The notes beneath the pieces were generated by a model. It was not told where the DNA came from. It saw only the letters and a program-made list of their open reading frames with translations, and ran no database searches. DNA of 64,000 nucleotides from UBA5704 sp036380715 (GTDB lineage Bacteria; Acidobacteriota; Thermoanaerobaculia; Multivoradales; UBA5704). The stretch is from positions 17,329 to 81,328 of the forward strand of contig DASVEF010000255.1 of assembly GCA_036380715.1 (NCBI GenBank), written 5' to 3'. Shown here piece after piece: positions 45,009-52,346 of this stretch (position 1 is the first letter of the stretch; each line of letters opens with the position of its first letter). The translations under genes and the position numbers were made by a program.

Positions 45009-45445
45009 GGTCCTGTGTCCTCGATGCTAGCGTCGTCACGAAGTGGTTTCTCGACGAGGTTGGCTCGAAGGCTGCGCGAGCGCTCCAAGGCGCTCACCTC
45101 GAAATGGCCGCCCCACAGTTCCTCTTTCTGGAGCTTGCCAATGTCCTTTGGAAGCAGGTCCGGAAAGGTGCTCTTGACGTGGCCGCAGGTTCAAAGATCC
45201 TCTCTACGCTCGAAGAGGCTCCTATCCAGTGGCAAGAGGACGCACTCCTCTTCCATGACGCGTTTCTCCTTGCGGCGGACACAGGGCGGACCGCCTACGA
45301 CTGCTTGTATCTGGCGCTAGCCAGAAGAAAGGGAAGTCCGCTCATTACGGCGGATCGGAAATTCTTCGACGCGATTTCTTCGGGACCGCTCGCCGAGCAC
45401 ATTCTCTGGATCGAGAGCGTGCCGGACGTTGTCTCGTCTGAGTAG
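45005..45445 (+). CDS. vapC: VapC-type PIN-domain toxin
   Basis: 146 residues from GTG 45005. PIN acidic residues are present: CVLDASVVTKWF (D6), LELANVLWK (E), TAYDCLYLALA (D) and LITADRKFFD (D). It should be an RNA-cleaving toxin held by the upstream VapB-like protein. The sequence is clearly different from the VapC at 21718, so the two modules are independent acquisitions. Confidence 0.9.
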   Translation: MRSCVLDASVVTKWFLDEVGSKAARALQGAHLEMAAPQFLFLELANVLWKQVRKGALDVAAGSKILSTLEEAPIQWQEDALLFHDAFLLAADTGRTAYDCLYLALARRKGSPLITADRKFFDAISSGPLAEHILWIESVPDVVSSE

Positions 45446-45454
45446 GTGGCGGGC

Positions 45455-45575
45455 GATGCAGCAGTTCGCCGGCGAGCTCCAGTGGGCCACCGGCCGCACC
45501 AGTGGTTCTGCTTCCGGAAGGTGTGGAGAACAGATCCGGAAGGGCCTCCGGGGCAGCTCATTTCCTGATTGCAAC
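45455..45575 (+). pseudogene. Duplicated acyltransferase 3' end joined to a vapB fragment
   Basis: 45455-45527 repeats 44674-44752 (GCGATGCAGC, GAGCTCCAGTGGGCC, CCAGTGGTTCTGCTTCCGGA) with a 6-base deletion and a few changes. Directly after it, 45531-45575 repeats the vapB segment at about 44930 (GAACAGATCCG, AAG, GCCT). The acyltransferase stop and the first half of vapB are missing. This is what a decayed second copy of an 'acyltransferase end plus vapBC' unit would look like. Confidence 0.75.
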
Positions 45576-45616
45576 TCCCGAGTGTCGGAGGACTCTTCCC
45601 CGGGGTCGGGAGAAGT

Positions 45617-45862
45617 CTTCCCAAGTCTCGGGATGGCCCTCCCTGGGGTCAGGAGAAGTCTTCCCGAGCCTCGGGACGGCTCTCCCTGGAGTCGGGAGAG
45701 GTCTTCCCGAGCTTCGGGACGGCCCTCCCTGGGGTCAGGAGAAGTCTTCCCGAGCTTCGGGACGGCTCTCCCTGAGGTCGGGAGAAGTCTTCCCGAGCCT
45801 CGGGACGGCTCTCCCTGGGGTCAGGATGAGCTCTCCGGGCCTCGGGATGGCTTCTCCTGAGG
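45617..45862. repeat. 43-bp tandem repeat array with hairpins, ~6 copies
   Basis: Units start at 45617, 45660, 45703, 45746 and 45789 (exactly 43 bases apart), with a partial or shortened one at 45831 and a partial one before 45617. Each unit has two inverted repeats: CCCGAG-C-CTCGGG and CTCTCCC/GGGAGAG around a 7-base loop. Because 43 is not a multiple of three, one frame cycles through all three phases of the unit and stays open. That explains the Ser/Pro/Gly-rich spurious frames here. No gene is supported between 45576 and 45951. Confidence 0.88.
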
Positions 45863-45951
45863 CGACGCGGCCGGCGTCGCGGGCCTCATGGAGCCGGTTC
45901 TTGCGGGATCACGGCAGAGGTGGCAGAGTCGGCGCTAGGAGGGAGACGGCG

Positions 45952-46620
45952 ATGGCGATGTCGCGGCGAAGGATGATGCAGGCCCTGCTCGGGGCTGGCG
46001 CGGTGGTCCTTGGCGGTGGGGCGGCGGGCCTGGCTTGGCTCGACCAGAGGCTCACCTCGAAGAATCCCGTCAAGGATCCCCTCCCAGAGGGAAGCGGCGC
46101 GGCGCGGTCCCTGCCCCTGACGCCAGCCTGCAACGATGGCGACGAGGAACCCACGCCGTCTGTCATCGAGGGACCTTTCTATAAGCCGAACAGTCCCCAG
46201 AGGACGGTTCTGCGCGAGGCCGACACGGTGGGTACGCCTCTCGTCATCAAAGGACGCGTGCTGTCGCCGGACTGCGTACCCATCGCGGGAGCGGTGCTCG
46301 ACTTCTGGAGCTGTGACGGCAAGGGCGTCTACGACAACGAGGGCTTCAGGCTCCGAGGACACCAGCTCACGGATGCGGCGGGCGTCTTCCGCGTCGAGAC
46401 GGTGAAGCCGAGCGACTACAAGGATTTCGGAATTCACCGCACGCCCCACGTCCACGTGAGGGCGCAGGGACCCAGGACGGGCCTGCTGACCACGCAGCTC
46501 TTTTTTCCCGGCGAGCCCCTCAATGCCCAGGATTGGCTCCTCAAGGAGAGCCTGATCATGAACGTGGCGCGGTCCGGCGATGAATCGCTCGTCGCGAGGT
46601 TCGACTTCGTCCTAGCGTGA
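45952..46620 (+). CDS. Tat-exported intradiol ring-cleavage dioxygenase
   Basis: 222 residues from ATG 45952 (GGAGGG 8 upstream). The SRRRMMQALLGAGAVVLGGG start is a Tat-type signal. The dioxygenase domain has the usual Fe(III) ligands: Tyr in IEGPFYKPNSP, Tyr in KPSDYKDFG, and His-His in RTPHVHVR. It should cleave a catechol between its hydroxyls in the periplasm. Its end overlaps the convergent DoxX gene by 9 bases. Secreted members occur in bacteria that degrade lignin-like aromatics. Confidence 0.88.
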   Translation: MAMSRRRMMQALLGAGAVVLGGGAAGLAWLDQRLTSKNPVKDPLPEGSGAARSLPLTPACNDGDEEPTPSVIEGPFYKPNSPQRTVLREADTVGTPLVIKGRVLSPDCVPIAGAVLDFWSCDGKGVYDNEGFRLRGHQLTDAAGVFRVETVKPSDYKDFGIHRTPHVHVRAQGPRTGLLTTQLFFPGEPLNAQDWLLKESLIMNVARSGDESLVARFDFVLA

Positions 46621-47013
46621 GGCGGGTACGGGCCTCTTCCTTCTCATCAGGCCGTCGAGGCTCCACAGTCCTGATCCGCGAGCCGCGATGTAGAGGAAGG
46701 CGAAGCAGTAGAGCACCGCAGTCTCGCCCTGGTTCACGAGCGGCCAGAAGCCGTCCTTCGCATGAGCCATGAAGTAGGCGACGGCCATCTCACCGCTGGC
46801 GATGAAGGCGGCGATGCTGCCGAACAAGCCGACCGCGATCAGCAGACCTCCCAGAAACTCGATCCACCCCGCAGCCACGTACAGCGGCGCGCCCGCTTTC
46901 TGCCCCCCGAACATGCCGAAGAGCTTCTGGGCGCCGTGCGAGGCGAACAGCAGCCCGAAGATGATCCGGAACAGTGCGTAGATAGGCTCTGTAAAGCGTC
47001 CTAGGAATCCCAT
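46612..47013 (-). CDS. DoxX-family membrane protein
   Basis: 133 residues with four membrane helices: FRIIFGLLFASHGAQKLFG (the DoxX start), AAGWIEFLGGLLIAVGLFG, AAFIASGEMAVAYFMAHA and a final helix. The FGG loop and the GEMAVAYF helix are characteristic. DoxX proteins are linked to redox or thiosulfate/quinone functions and to SodA-linked oxidative stress complexes. It lies alone between the dioxygenase and the dehydratase. Confidence 0.9.
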   Translation of the reverse strand: MGFLGRFTEPIYALFRIIFGLLFASHGAQKLFGMFGGQKAGAPLYVAAGWIEFLGGLLIAVGLFGSIAAFIASGEMAVAYFMAHAKDGFWPLVNQGETAVLYCFAFLYIAARGSGLWSLDGLMRRKRPVPASR

Positions 47014-47060
47014 GAGACACCTCCCTTTCTGTGGCCGTCGGCCTGTCTCTGGCGCAAGCG

Positions 47061-47079
47061 GCCCCCTACCGCCGGGGGC
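47061..47079. terminator. Possible hairpin terminator after the dehydratase gene
   Basis: GCCCCC and GGGGGC form a 6-bp stem around a 7-base loop 30 bases past the stop of the minus-strand dehydratase gene. No T-tract is present, so the call is weak. Confidence 0.35.
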
Positions 47080-47109
47080 AGCAATTCGCGTGCCGGTGCC
47101 GGTGCCGGA

Positions 47110-47928
47110 TCACGCCGTCAGGTAGGTGTTGACGGTCCCCCGCAGCAGCTCCTCGCCGTCCTCTCCCTTCACCGCGACCTCGTAGACCGACAGCGGCGGA
47201 GCGCTGCCGCTCAGGCGGACGGTGAAGGGGAACGGCCGGCGGGCGGGTAGGGAGGGGGTGCGGAACCGGGCGTTCCGGATGCCGACCAGGTAGCCGATCC
47301 TGGGGCCTGCGCTCTCCTTCCGGCTCAGCGCTTCCAGCACCGCGGCGCCCTGGGCGGCGGCCTCCAGCCCGACGAAAGCGGGGGCGAGGCCTCCTTGGAC
47401 AAAGGGGTTGTCCGGCGGGATCTCGGCGATTCCGGCGAGGCTTTCCGCGGTGGCTTCGAGGACGTCCCGGACGAGCCGCGCCGGCGGAGCATGAGGGATC
47501 AGCCTGGGGTTGAAACCCCCAGGCTGGGCTGTGTCGCCCTGCGGGCGAGGATCGGGGGGGGGAGTCGCTCCTTGGAGCGAAACAACCCAGCCTGGGGTTT
47601 CAACCCCAGGCTGGCCCAGGCGCAGAACGCCGTTGCTGACCGGCTCTTCCCCCCGGCGCAGCTCGAAGCGGAGGACGCCGTCCTCGCCCGGCTCGTTGAG
47701 CCGCAGGTCGAGGACGTCTCCCGGATGGACCGGGTTGCGCAGCTTGAGGGTGGAGATCTCCGCGACCGGGGCTCCGCCGGCCGCCAGGGCGAGGTGGGCG
47801 ATGCCGGGGAGGATCGGGTGGCCGGGGAAGTGGCCGGCGAAGAAGGGGCTTGCGGCCGGGATCTCGAAGCGGAGCCGGAGGCGGCCGTCCGGCTGCCGAT
47901 CGGAGCCTTCCAGCCGGGGGAAGATCAT
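47110..47928 (-). CDS. Double-hotdog FabA/FabZ-like dehydratase interrupted by in-frame repeat
   Basis: 272 residues from ATG 47928. The first hotdog (1-105) has ASPFFAGHFPGHPILPGIAHLALAAGG with the catalytic His of FabZ/FabA type. The second (about 145-272) has LIPHAPPARLVRDVLEA and IPPDNPFVQGG...FVGLEAAAQGAAV, the FabZ/ApeP-like pattern without the HFPG histidine. Between them about 38 residues are encoded by a palindromic repeat (47500-47613) and are rich in Pro and Gly. It overlaps the flavoprotein gene (ATGA). It should dehydrate beta-hydroxyacyl-ACP in the nearby polyene-like pathway. Confidence 0.82.
   Translation of the reverse strand: MIFPRLEGSDRQPDGRLRLRFEIPAASPFFAGHFPGHPILPGIAHLALAAGGAPVAEISTLKLRNPVHPGDVLDLRLNEPGEDGVLRFELRRGEEPVSNGVLRLGQPGVETPGWVVSLQGATPPPDPRPQGDTAQPGGFNPRLIPHAPPARLVRDVLEATAESLAGIAEIPPDNPFVQGGLAPAFVGLEAAAQGAAVLEALSRKESAGPRIGYLVGIRNARFRTPSLPARRPFPFTVRLSGSAPPLSVYEVAVKGEDGEELLRGTVNTYLTA
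47500..47613. repeat. Composite palindromic (REP/BIME-like) element inside a CDS
   Basis: Two near-identical palindromes face each other: CAGCCTGGGGTTGAAACCCC at 47500 and its inverted partner CAGCCTGGGGTTTCAACCCC at 47588. Between them are two small hairpins (TCGCCCTGCGGGCGA and TCGCTCCTTGGAGCGA) and a G9 tract. The outer arms match over about 40 bases. The element is 114 bases, a multiple of three, and keeps the dehydratase frame open. Confidence 0.88.
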
Positions 47929-49241
47929 CCGTAGGAGGCGGCTTCGCCGGAGGTCTCGACCGCGGTGGCTGGATTTTCCAGCAGCGAGAAGCGCTCGCGC
48001 CGCGGGACCAGGGGGAGGTGGCGGTTGAGCCAGACGAAGAAGCCGAGCAGGCGCAGGCGCCAGCGCAGTGCGAAGGCCGGGCGCGGAAAGACGTTGCCCG
48101 CCAGGATCGAGAGCGCCGCCCGGTGCACCTGGAGCGGCCCTTCGCCGTTCAGGAACAGCTCGCGGAACGAGTGGTCGTAGTACAGGTCGACCAGCTTGAA
48201 GAAGGCCGACGAGCTGTCGTCGACGTAGCGGATGTACCGCTCGCGCACGCGCGCCGGGTCCGCCCCGCTGCATAAGATCTCGACGATCCCCCGGCCGGCC
48301 TCCGCGCCGCTCATCATTCCCATGCAGACGCCGGTCGAGAAGATCGGATCGATGAAGGTGGCGGCGTCGCCGAGCAGGAAGTAGCCCGGGCCGGCGTAGG
48401 GCGCGCACCGGTAGCTGAAGTCCGCGGCGACGTGGGTGCTCTCCGGGAAAGCCGCGCCGGCGGTGCGCTCGCGCATCGTCGGACAGCGGTGGATCCCCCA
48501 GAGGAGCATCTGATCGGCAGGGAGGCCGACTTCGCGCGCCTTGTCGGCGTCCATCACAAGGCCGATGCTCGTCCGCGTCTCGTCGAGCGGGATCGACCAG
48601 AACCACCCCTCCTCGCACATGATGATGACCGGGAATCCGCCTTCGAGCCCGGGCCGCCGGTAGGCGTTGTCGAAATGGCCGAAGTACGCGATCTTGCGGT
48701 GCTGGGGCATCATCCGGCGGATCCCCAGATGTTTGCCCAGCAGCGTCGACTGGCCGCTGGCGTCGAGCAGGAAGCGGGCGGAGATCTCCCCCTCGTCCGT
48801 GGCGATCTCGACGCGTCCGTCTTCCAGACGCAGGATCTTGCGCACGGCGCAGCTCTCGCTGACCTCGGCGCCGGCCTCGCGCGCGGCGTCGAGGAGCATG
48901 CTGTCGAAGGGGGCGCGCTCGACGTTCCAGGCCTGGGTCTCGGCCTTGAGGAGACCTTGGTAAAACCAGAACAGCGCCGGGCCTTCGCCGTGGCCCATCA
49001 CGAACTCCGCGCCCCGCTTGTCGATCGTGGTGATCTTGTCGATCCAGGGCTCCAGGCCCAGCTCGCGGAACAGAACCTTGTTGCGCGGCAGCAGTGACTC
49101 GCCGATGTGGAAGCGCGGGAAAGCCGAGCGCTCCAGGACCTTCACCCGCAGGCCCGCGCGAGCCAGGACCAGCGCGGCGGTGGCCCCGGCGGGGCCGCCC
49201 CCGATCACGACCGCGTCATGGGTGGGAGCGGAGGGTGTCAT
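47925..49241 (-). CDS. Flavin-dependent halogenase-like FAD oxidoreductase
   Basis: 438 residues. The FAD motif VVIGGGPAGATAA (12-24) is followed by FPRFHIGESLLP, K75 in DKRGAEF, the halogenase signature GWFWSIPL (WxWxIP, 213-218) and GDAATFIDPIFSTGV. This is the pattern of the CmlS/PltA-type halogenase branch, though geranylgeranyl-reductase-like and hydroxylase relatives share much of it. Flexirubin and aryl-polyene-like clusters often carry such a gene, which may chlorinate or hydroxylate the aromatic head group. It is sandwiched with 4-base overlaps between Uma2 and the dehydratase. Confidence 0.85.
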   Translation of the reverse strand: MTPSAPTHDAVVIGGGPAGATAALVLARAGLRVKVLERSAFPRFHIGESLLPRNKVLFRELGLEPWIDKITTIDKRGAEFVMGHGEGPALFWFYQGLLKAETQAWNVERAPFDSMLLDAAREAGAEVSESCAVRKILRLEDGRVEIATDEGEISARFLLDASGQSTLLGKHLGIRRMMPQHRKIAYFGHFDNAYRRPGLEGGFPVIIMCEEGWFWSIPLDETRTSIGLVMDADKAREVGLPADQMLLWGIHRCPTMRERTAGAAFPESTHVAADFSYRCAPYAGPGYFLLGDAATFIDPIFSTGVCMGMMSGAEAGRGIVEILCSGADPARVRERYIRYVDDSSSAFFKLVDLYYDHSFRELFLNGEGPLQVHRAALSILAGNVFPRPAFALRWRLRLLGFFVWLNRHLPLVPRRERFSLLENPATAVETSGEAASYG

Positions 49242-49921
49242 GCCTCCTCACGCTCCAGCAGGTAAGTCCAGCGGCCGGGGTAGGCTTGCCGGCGCGTCAG
49301 CCGGAAGCGCCGCTCGAGGAGCGGCGACGAAATCCAACCCTCGGCGTCTGGCTGGAGCAGGCGGTACACTCCGGCTTCGAGGGTGCGGATCTCGAACTGG
49401 AGCCCTTTCTTGCGGGCGTCCACGAGCCACAGCTCCGGCACTCCGGCGGCGGCGTAGCGCTCCGGCAGGCGCTTGCGGTCCTTGCGGACCGAGCTGTCGC
49501 TGATGACCTCCACCACCAGGTCCGGCGCTCCTTCGAGCTCGACGTACCGCCCAGGCTCCCCCTTGGCCGAAGGGATCTCCTTGACCTGGCCGCGTTCGAG
49601 CGATCCCCAGAAGAGGACCACCACGTCAGGCTCGGCCGAGAGGTCGGCCTGCGGCGAGCTCACACGCGACCGGTCGCTCACCACGTACCCGAGGCCCGGT
49701 CGGTCCACGAGGAGATGGAGCTCCGATACGATGGCTGTCTTCACAGTCCCGTGGGTATAGAGATCCTCGGGGCTCATATCGATCTCCAGGTCCCCTGCCA
49801 GGAAATCGATGCGCCCGTGCTCCGGGAATGTCCTGGACTGCGCCCAGGCGCGGAAGCCTTCGAGCCGGAAGGCCTTCGCGGGGATATGCAGCGTTTCGTA
49901 GGGCGGTATGATTTTTCCCAT
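49238..49921 (-). CDS. Uma2-family (DUF820) putative endonuclease
   Basis: 227 residues from ATG 49921. PD-(D/E)XK features of Uma2: GRIDFLAGDLEIDMSPEDLYTHG, ADLSAEPDVVVLFW, PDLVVEVISDSSVRKDRKRLPERYAAAGVPELWLVD. These are usually expanded, transposon-like orphan nucleases of unknown role. A longer frame to 50059 is antisense-like and rejected. Here the stop overlaps the halogenase start, so the Uma2 gene sits upstream in the same transcript, perhaps by insertion. Confidence 0.88.
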   Translation of the reverse strand: MGKIIPPYETLHIPAKAFRLEGFRAWAQSRTFPEHGRIDFLAGDLEIDMSPEDLYTHGTVKTAIVSELHLLVDRPGLGYVVSDRSRVSSPQADLSAEPDVVVLFWGSLERGQVKEIPSAKGEPGRYVELEGAPDLVVEVISDSSVRKDRKRLPERYAAAGVPELWLVDARKKGLQFEIRTLEAGVYRLLQPDAEGWISSPLLERRFRLTRRQAYPGRWTYLLEREEA

Positions 49922-49958
49922 CGAAATCTCGCCTCGGCGCTCAAGGTACCACACCGCC

Positions 49959-50180
49959 TCACCACCGGAAGACCTCCTCCAGCGAGGAGGCGTTGAGCAG
50001 GCGTTCGCCCCAGGCGAGCAGCCTTTCCGGGGGCGCCAGCTCGATCCGCATGCGGTCATGGGTGGCGAGCGGTCCGAACTTCCGTTCCGTCTGGCGGAGG
50101 AGCAGCTCGGCTCCTCCCTGTCTGCGGCCTTCCTCCTGCCACTGCCGGGTCCAGTCGAGGACCGTGTCCTGTCTCCTCAT
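49959..50180 (-). CDS. Small DUF4351-domain protein (Rpn C-terminus orphan)
   Basis: 73 residues from ATG 50180 with a strong AAGGAGGAA 8 upstream. The helical motif LLLRQTERKFGPLATHDRMRIELAPPERLLAWGERLLNASSLEEVF is the DUF4351 end seen in the Rpn nuclease at 20605 (LRLLRLKFGPLDPEI...LLGWSERILTAESLQGVF). The nuclease part is absent. It is either a free-standing oligomerisation domain or a cut-down Rpn remnant. Confidence 0.75.
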   Translation of the reverse strand: MRRQDTVLDWTRQWQEEGRRQGGAELLLRQTERKFGPLATHDRMRIELAPPERLLAWGERLLNASSLEEVFRW

Positions 50181-50243
50181 GGGGCAACTTCCTCCTTGCC
50201 CCTATAAAGAACGGAAAACGGGTCCGGAACCTTGCGAGAATTT

Positions 50244-51407
50244 TCAGCCGGCGCCGGGCGCCGGGGCCATCGGCATGGCCGGCTGGGGCGTTCCGGTGCT
50301 CGCGGGGACAGCCAGCGCGCCGCTGGAGCGGACCATCAGGGCCAGGGCCTGGGTCGGGCTCAGCGACGGGTGCTTGCGCACGGACAGGGCGATCTGCCGC
50401 ACGCTCGCGCGCACGTCCTCGCCCGCCAGGGCGTAGACCTGGTCGAGCTCTTCCAGGCCGCTCATGTAGATCCGGTTGGAGATCAGGCGGGCGTTGTTGA
50501 GCGGCCTGCGGGCGAGCCGGCTTCCAGAGTAGACCTCCAACTCGCGGTCGAGGCGGCCGGTCAGGGTGGCGCGGGCGCGGGCGAAGAGGGCTTCGCGCCG
50601 GGTCTCCAGGGCATGGTCCGGGAGCCGCGACTCGTAGAGGGCTTTGAGACTGCGCTCCAGCCGGACATAGAAGGCGGCCAGGCGCTTTTCGTCCCGCCAC
50701 ATGGCGGCGCAGCGCACGGCCGTCGCGTGGTCGCCCCGGCTGGCGAAGAAGGTCTCGGCGCCGCGGAAGCCGACGAAGTTCGCGTAGCTCTCGTTGAAAC
50801 GGGCGTCGCCCGGCACCCAGAGCGTGTTGTGCGCGATCTCGTGGATCACGGTCACCACCAGCTCCGCCGGATCGCCGTCCAGCGCCGTCGAGAGGAGCGG
50901 ATCGTCGAACCAGCCGAGGGTCGAGAACGCTCCCGACGGCCGCAGGTAGGTGTCGTAGCCCAGCCGGTCCAGCCGCCGTTGCTCGGCGCGGGCGGCCTCT
51001 TCGTCGAAGAAGCCCTTATAGGGGATGGCGCCAACCACCGGGTAGCGCCAGCGGTAGGCCGCCAGCCGGTAGCGCGGGCTGGCCGAGAGGACTTCCAGCA
51101 GCTTGCCGGTGCCGACGTCCGAGAAGGTGGTGTAGGTGTTCCCCGCCTCCAGGCCCAGCCGCTCGGCGGCGAAGGCGCGCGTTGCGAGCACCAGCTCGAA
51201 CTGGGCGCGGCGCTCCGGCGGGGTCGCGGGGTCCGCGATCAGCTCTTCGAGCGGGCGCCGCTTGAGCAGGATGCCGGCCTCTTCGTAGCCAGCCCGCAGC
51301 ACGAAGCGGGCCTCCGCGCTGACCGCCAGCAGGACGGCGAGAGCCAGGACCGAGAGGATCAGGCCGCGGACGAGGATTCTTCTAGTAGAGCGCAACGGTG
51401 GTTCCAT
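50244..51407 (-). CDS. Predicted zinc aminopeptidase (DUF2265/PF10023 type)
   Basis: 387 residues. An N-terminal membrane segment (RGLILSVLALAVLLAVSAEA) precedes the family core: GYEEAGILLKRRP, PSGAFSTLGWFDDPLLST, VVTVIHEIAHNTLWV with the HExxH zinc helix, and FNESYANFVGFRGAETFF. These are hallmarks of the predicted aminopeptidase family. It is membrane-tethered, probably facing the periplasm. It overlaps the SGNH-like gene by 26 bases. Confidence 0.85.
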   Translation of the reverse strand: MEPPLRSTRRILVRGLILSVLALAVLLAVSAEARFVLRAGYEEAGILLKRRPLEELIADPATPPERRAQFELVLATRAFAAERLGLEAGNTYTTFSDVGTGKLLEVLSASPRYRLAAYRWRYPVVGAIPYKGFFDEEAARAEQRRLDRLGYDTYLRPSGAFSTLGWFDDPLLSTALDGDPAELVVTVIHEIAHNTLWVPGDARFNESYANFVGFRGAETFFASRGDHATAVRCAAMWRDEKRLAAFYVRLERSLKALYESRLPDHALETRREALFARARATLTGRLDRELEVYSGSRLARRPLNNARLISNRIYMSGLEELDQVYALAGEDVRASVRQIALSVRKHPSLSPTQALALMVRSSGALAVPASTGTPQPAMPMAPAPGAG

Positions 51408-52200
51408 CCGTGAAGCGGCAGGCGGGTTGTGGGGTGTGGCGAGGGACTCCGAAGAGACGGTACTCCTCCGCGCCGATCAGAGGGAGCCGCAGGCGGCGCC
51501 ACGAGGGCTCCGCGGGCTGACCCAGCGTCAGCGTCCAGTGCGAAAGGATGTGATCCCATGCCTTGCGTCTCCAAAACATCCGGAAGTGGATGGGATCGAT
51601 CCCGTACCAGTCGGCCTGAGGCGCCACAAGGCAGAGCTGATGCTCCTCGGCCAGACGGCGCAGCCGGCCGTCCAGCTCGCGCGCTCGGGCCAGGAGCGTC
51701 CGCCAGGGAACCCCGCGACCAGGGAACAAGATTGATCTTGCAGCATGATAGCGGAAGACCGAGACCTTCTCAATACTGATCATCGGCAACGGCGTGCAGA
51801 TCGTCTCCGCCCCATGGCGCAGCAGGCGCTCCAGGCACTCCCGGACCCAGCCGGCGATCGTCTCCGCCGTCTCTCCATAGAGGAGGTCGTTGCCGACGTC
51901 GGTGATCAGCGCAATGGAGCGCAGGGGAGGTCGTTTTTCCAGATCAGCCCAGAGGCCGCAGCGCGTGATGCCGGGCAGAGAGCGCGCGCCGAAGAAGATG
52001 CGGCTCCGCTTGCCGTAGGAGCGGCCGTGGCCGCAGGCGGCGAGCACCTCGACGGGGCCGCCGGCCGCGTGCCGCAGGCGGCCGACGATACGCGGGAGCG
52101 ACATCTTCAGGTTGCTGGCGCCGAGGAGGACGGCGCGCAGGGCGGGCGTCTGGTGAGCGTACGACATCTGGACGAAGACCTGGCCTTCTCGATACGACAT
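51382..52200 (-). CDS. SGNH/GDSL-type hydrolase-like protein
   Basis: 272 residues from ATG 52200; a GTG at 52236 lies inside the palindromic element and is less likely. SGNH blocks: AVLLGASNLKMSL (block I, Ser in GASN), ITDVGNDLLYG (block III, Asn) and GIDPIHFRMFW (block V, Asp and His). The fold is therefore an esterase or lipase-like one, but the substrate is unknown. No signal peptide. Confidence 0.72.
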   Translation of the reverse strand: MSYREGQVFVQMSYAHQTPALRAVLLGASNLKMSLPRIVGRLRHAAGGPVEVLAACGHGRSYGKRSRIFFGARSLPGITRCGLWADLEKRPPLRSIALITDVGNDLLYGETAETIAGWVRECLERLLRHGAETICTPLPMISIEKVSVFRYHAARSILFPGRGVPWRTLLARARELDGRLRRLAEEHQLCLVAPQADWYGIDPIHFRMFWRRKAWDHILSHWTLTLGQPAEPSWRRLRLPLIGAEEYRLFGVPRHTPQPACRFTDGTTVALY

Positions 52201-52230
52201 ACGTAGGAAGGCCGGGTTCCGTCCAGGGGC

Positions 52231-52338
52231 CCTCACCCCCTAACCCCCTCTCCCGATGGGAGAGGGGGGACCCGAATCGATGCTGGCGTTTTTCTCCCCC
52301 TCTCCCATCGGGAGAGGGGGCCGGGGGGTGAGGGCTCG
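52231..52338. repeat. Palindromic intergenic element, copy 4 (long form)
   Basis: CCCTCACCCCCTAACCCC on the left and GGGGGGTGAGGG on the right face each other. Inside are two CCCTCTCCC-GAT-GGGAGAGGGG hairpins around about 30 unique bases. It separates two minus-strand genes and can act as a terminator for the protease gene's neighbour. Confidence 0.88.
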
Positions 52339-52346
52339 CGGAAGGC

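Noticed and set aside
45502..45951. N-terminal extension of the dioxygenase through the 43-bp repeats
   Set aside because: Created by frame cycling of the repeat; the Tat signal and ribosome site set the start at 45952.
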